Shown here: in pieces, positions 63,244 to 64,000 of the stretch | How positions within the stretch are numbered: position 1 is the stretch's first letter | Layout of the letters: each line of letters starts with the position of its first letter | Assembly (NCBI GenBank): GCA_029948255.1 | Contig: JALIZF010001330.1 | Coordinates: 124,001-188,000, forward strand | Origin: Telmatactis stephensoni | Taxonomy: Eukaryota; Cnidaria; Anthozoa; Actiniaria; Isophelliidae | DNA length: 64,000 nucleotides | Reading direction: 5' to 3' | Notes under the pieces: generated by a model | What the model was told of the DNA's origin: nothing | The model's database searches: none | Seen by the model: the letters and a program-made list of their open reading frames with translations, nothing else | Made by a program: the position numbers and the translations under genes

Positions 63244-64000
63244 CTAAATTGCAAGACCAAGGAATGATTCATTACTTAATCTCTATAATTTTCATATTAA
63301 AAACAAAATTCCTAAAAAAAAAATCATTACATAAATGCATTTCAATGAGAAAAATGATAAAGCTGAGACTCTGTTGCAAAATTATTAAAGGCTCTAATTA
63401 ACACTACTAATGGGTTTCCTGTTTAGTTGGCAATTTTTATTATTTTTTATTATTACTTTTATTATTATTTATCATTTTTAATGGACTCGAACAATCAAAA
63501 TGAACGCTTGGAATATAATGAGTTTCGTAAAGGTTCCCTACAAACTGAAAAGGTTATGAATTTTTGAAGCTCAATTTTTTTTTTGAGATTTTTTCATATC
63601 TTTGTCAGTTTAGAGCAATCTTCCCAAAGCTCTGCAATTCTAATAATATCGATGCATTTGATAGTGAATTCCTAATTTTTCCGGTAGATAAGTTAACTTA
63701 AGCTTAAGGTAGCTCACTATAGTTTCAAAGACCATTATACCAATGGTAAAAAGTGGATAATATACTGCTTCAAATTTATACTTTGACAACCGTACAGCCA
63801 ACCATATGACAGACCATGAATCAGGGAACCATTTGATAATGAAATTCATTGCTCGAAAGGTTGCTATAGCAATGTGACGTCAGCATTAAGGAAGGTCATT
63901 GTTTCAATAAAATGAGTAAAAACGCAAGTTTTCTACTGTGAACGTTTTTAAAACTCACAAAATCTATTTTCCACATTATCATACAGCCACTATCAAAAGT
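63244..64000. other. Non-coding, probable intron or flank of the Tnp2-like gene
   Basis: Includes (TTATTATT)n low-complexity sequence near 63430-63475. No coding signal. Confidence 0.4.

Overview
The window is AT-rich eukaryotic DNA with spliceosomal GT-AG introns, poly-A signals, minisatellites and a very dense and varied set of mobile elements. The mix (PIF/Harbinger, CACTA/Tnp2, Crypton, KDZ, Helitron, DIRS-like, BEL/Pao, CR1-like and another LINE, YqaJ and FLYWCH remnants) and the AT-biased codon use suggest an invertebrate, most likely a cnidarian such as a stony coral or sea anemone. That assignment is inference. No single-copy housekeeping gene is fully contained in the window.

Layout. 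0-14 kb: the last exon of a DEDDh-exonuclease-like gene, a frameshifted Helitron Rep-helicase (4.2-7.4 kb), a non-autonomous element with 15-bp terminal repeats (9.0-9.7 kb), a degenerate DIRS-like gag and reverse transcriptase (10.5-13.1 kb), and a YqaJ-type nuclease pseudogene joined to it. 14-23 kb: mostly non-coding, with several inverted-repeat elements, including a perfect 44-bp-arm hairpin and a 1.06-kb compound inverted repeat, plus one small two-exon minus-strand gene candidate.

23.4-34.1 kb is the most interesting part. Three long consecutive plus-strand reading frames carry tandem winged-helix domains with a zinc-finger-like motif (ORF1), a large transposase-like protein (ORF2), and a chromodomain plus Ulp1-type cysteine protease (ORF3). 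ORF1 and ORF2 are linked by what looks like a textbook -1 programmed ribosomal frameshift signal: slippery U UUA AAC, a 7-nt spacer and a perfect 16-bp stem-loop. ORF2 and ORF3 are in the same frame, separated by one TAA. A satellite array of about 4.1 kb, built on 90-bp units that each hold an AATAAA, begins directly after ORF3. I read this as a large, probably recently active mobile element that makes a fused or polyprotein-like product. The family name is not known to me.

34-46 kb: hairpin elements, a tRNA-like Pol III unit, a nearly complete PIF/Harbinger transposon (Myb/SANT-like protein plus intact transposase) with a short inverted-repeat element inside its SANT-like gene, and then a run of minisatellites (40, 67 and 30 bp), FLYWCH-like exons, a tRNA-derived SINE and a Crypton tyrosine-recombinase remnant. 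46-64 kb: a KDZ transposase fragment, a CR1-like LINE interrupted by a younger 4.1-kb LINE that has a clean 10-bp target-site duplication, a THAP-associated exon candidate, a BEL/Pao reverse transcriptase fragment and a decayed Tnp2/CACTA-like transposase on the minus strand.

How they relate: the Harbinger element (37.6-40.8 kb) shares its terminal sequence with the inverted-repeat elements at 16.8-17.9 kb, so an autonomous element and its probable non-autonomous derivatives are both here. Most other elements are broken. The nearly intact ones are the Harbinger transposase, the inner LINE and the three-ORF system at 23-30 kb.
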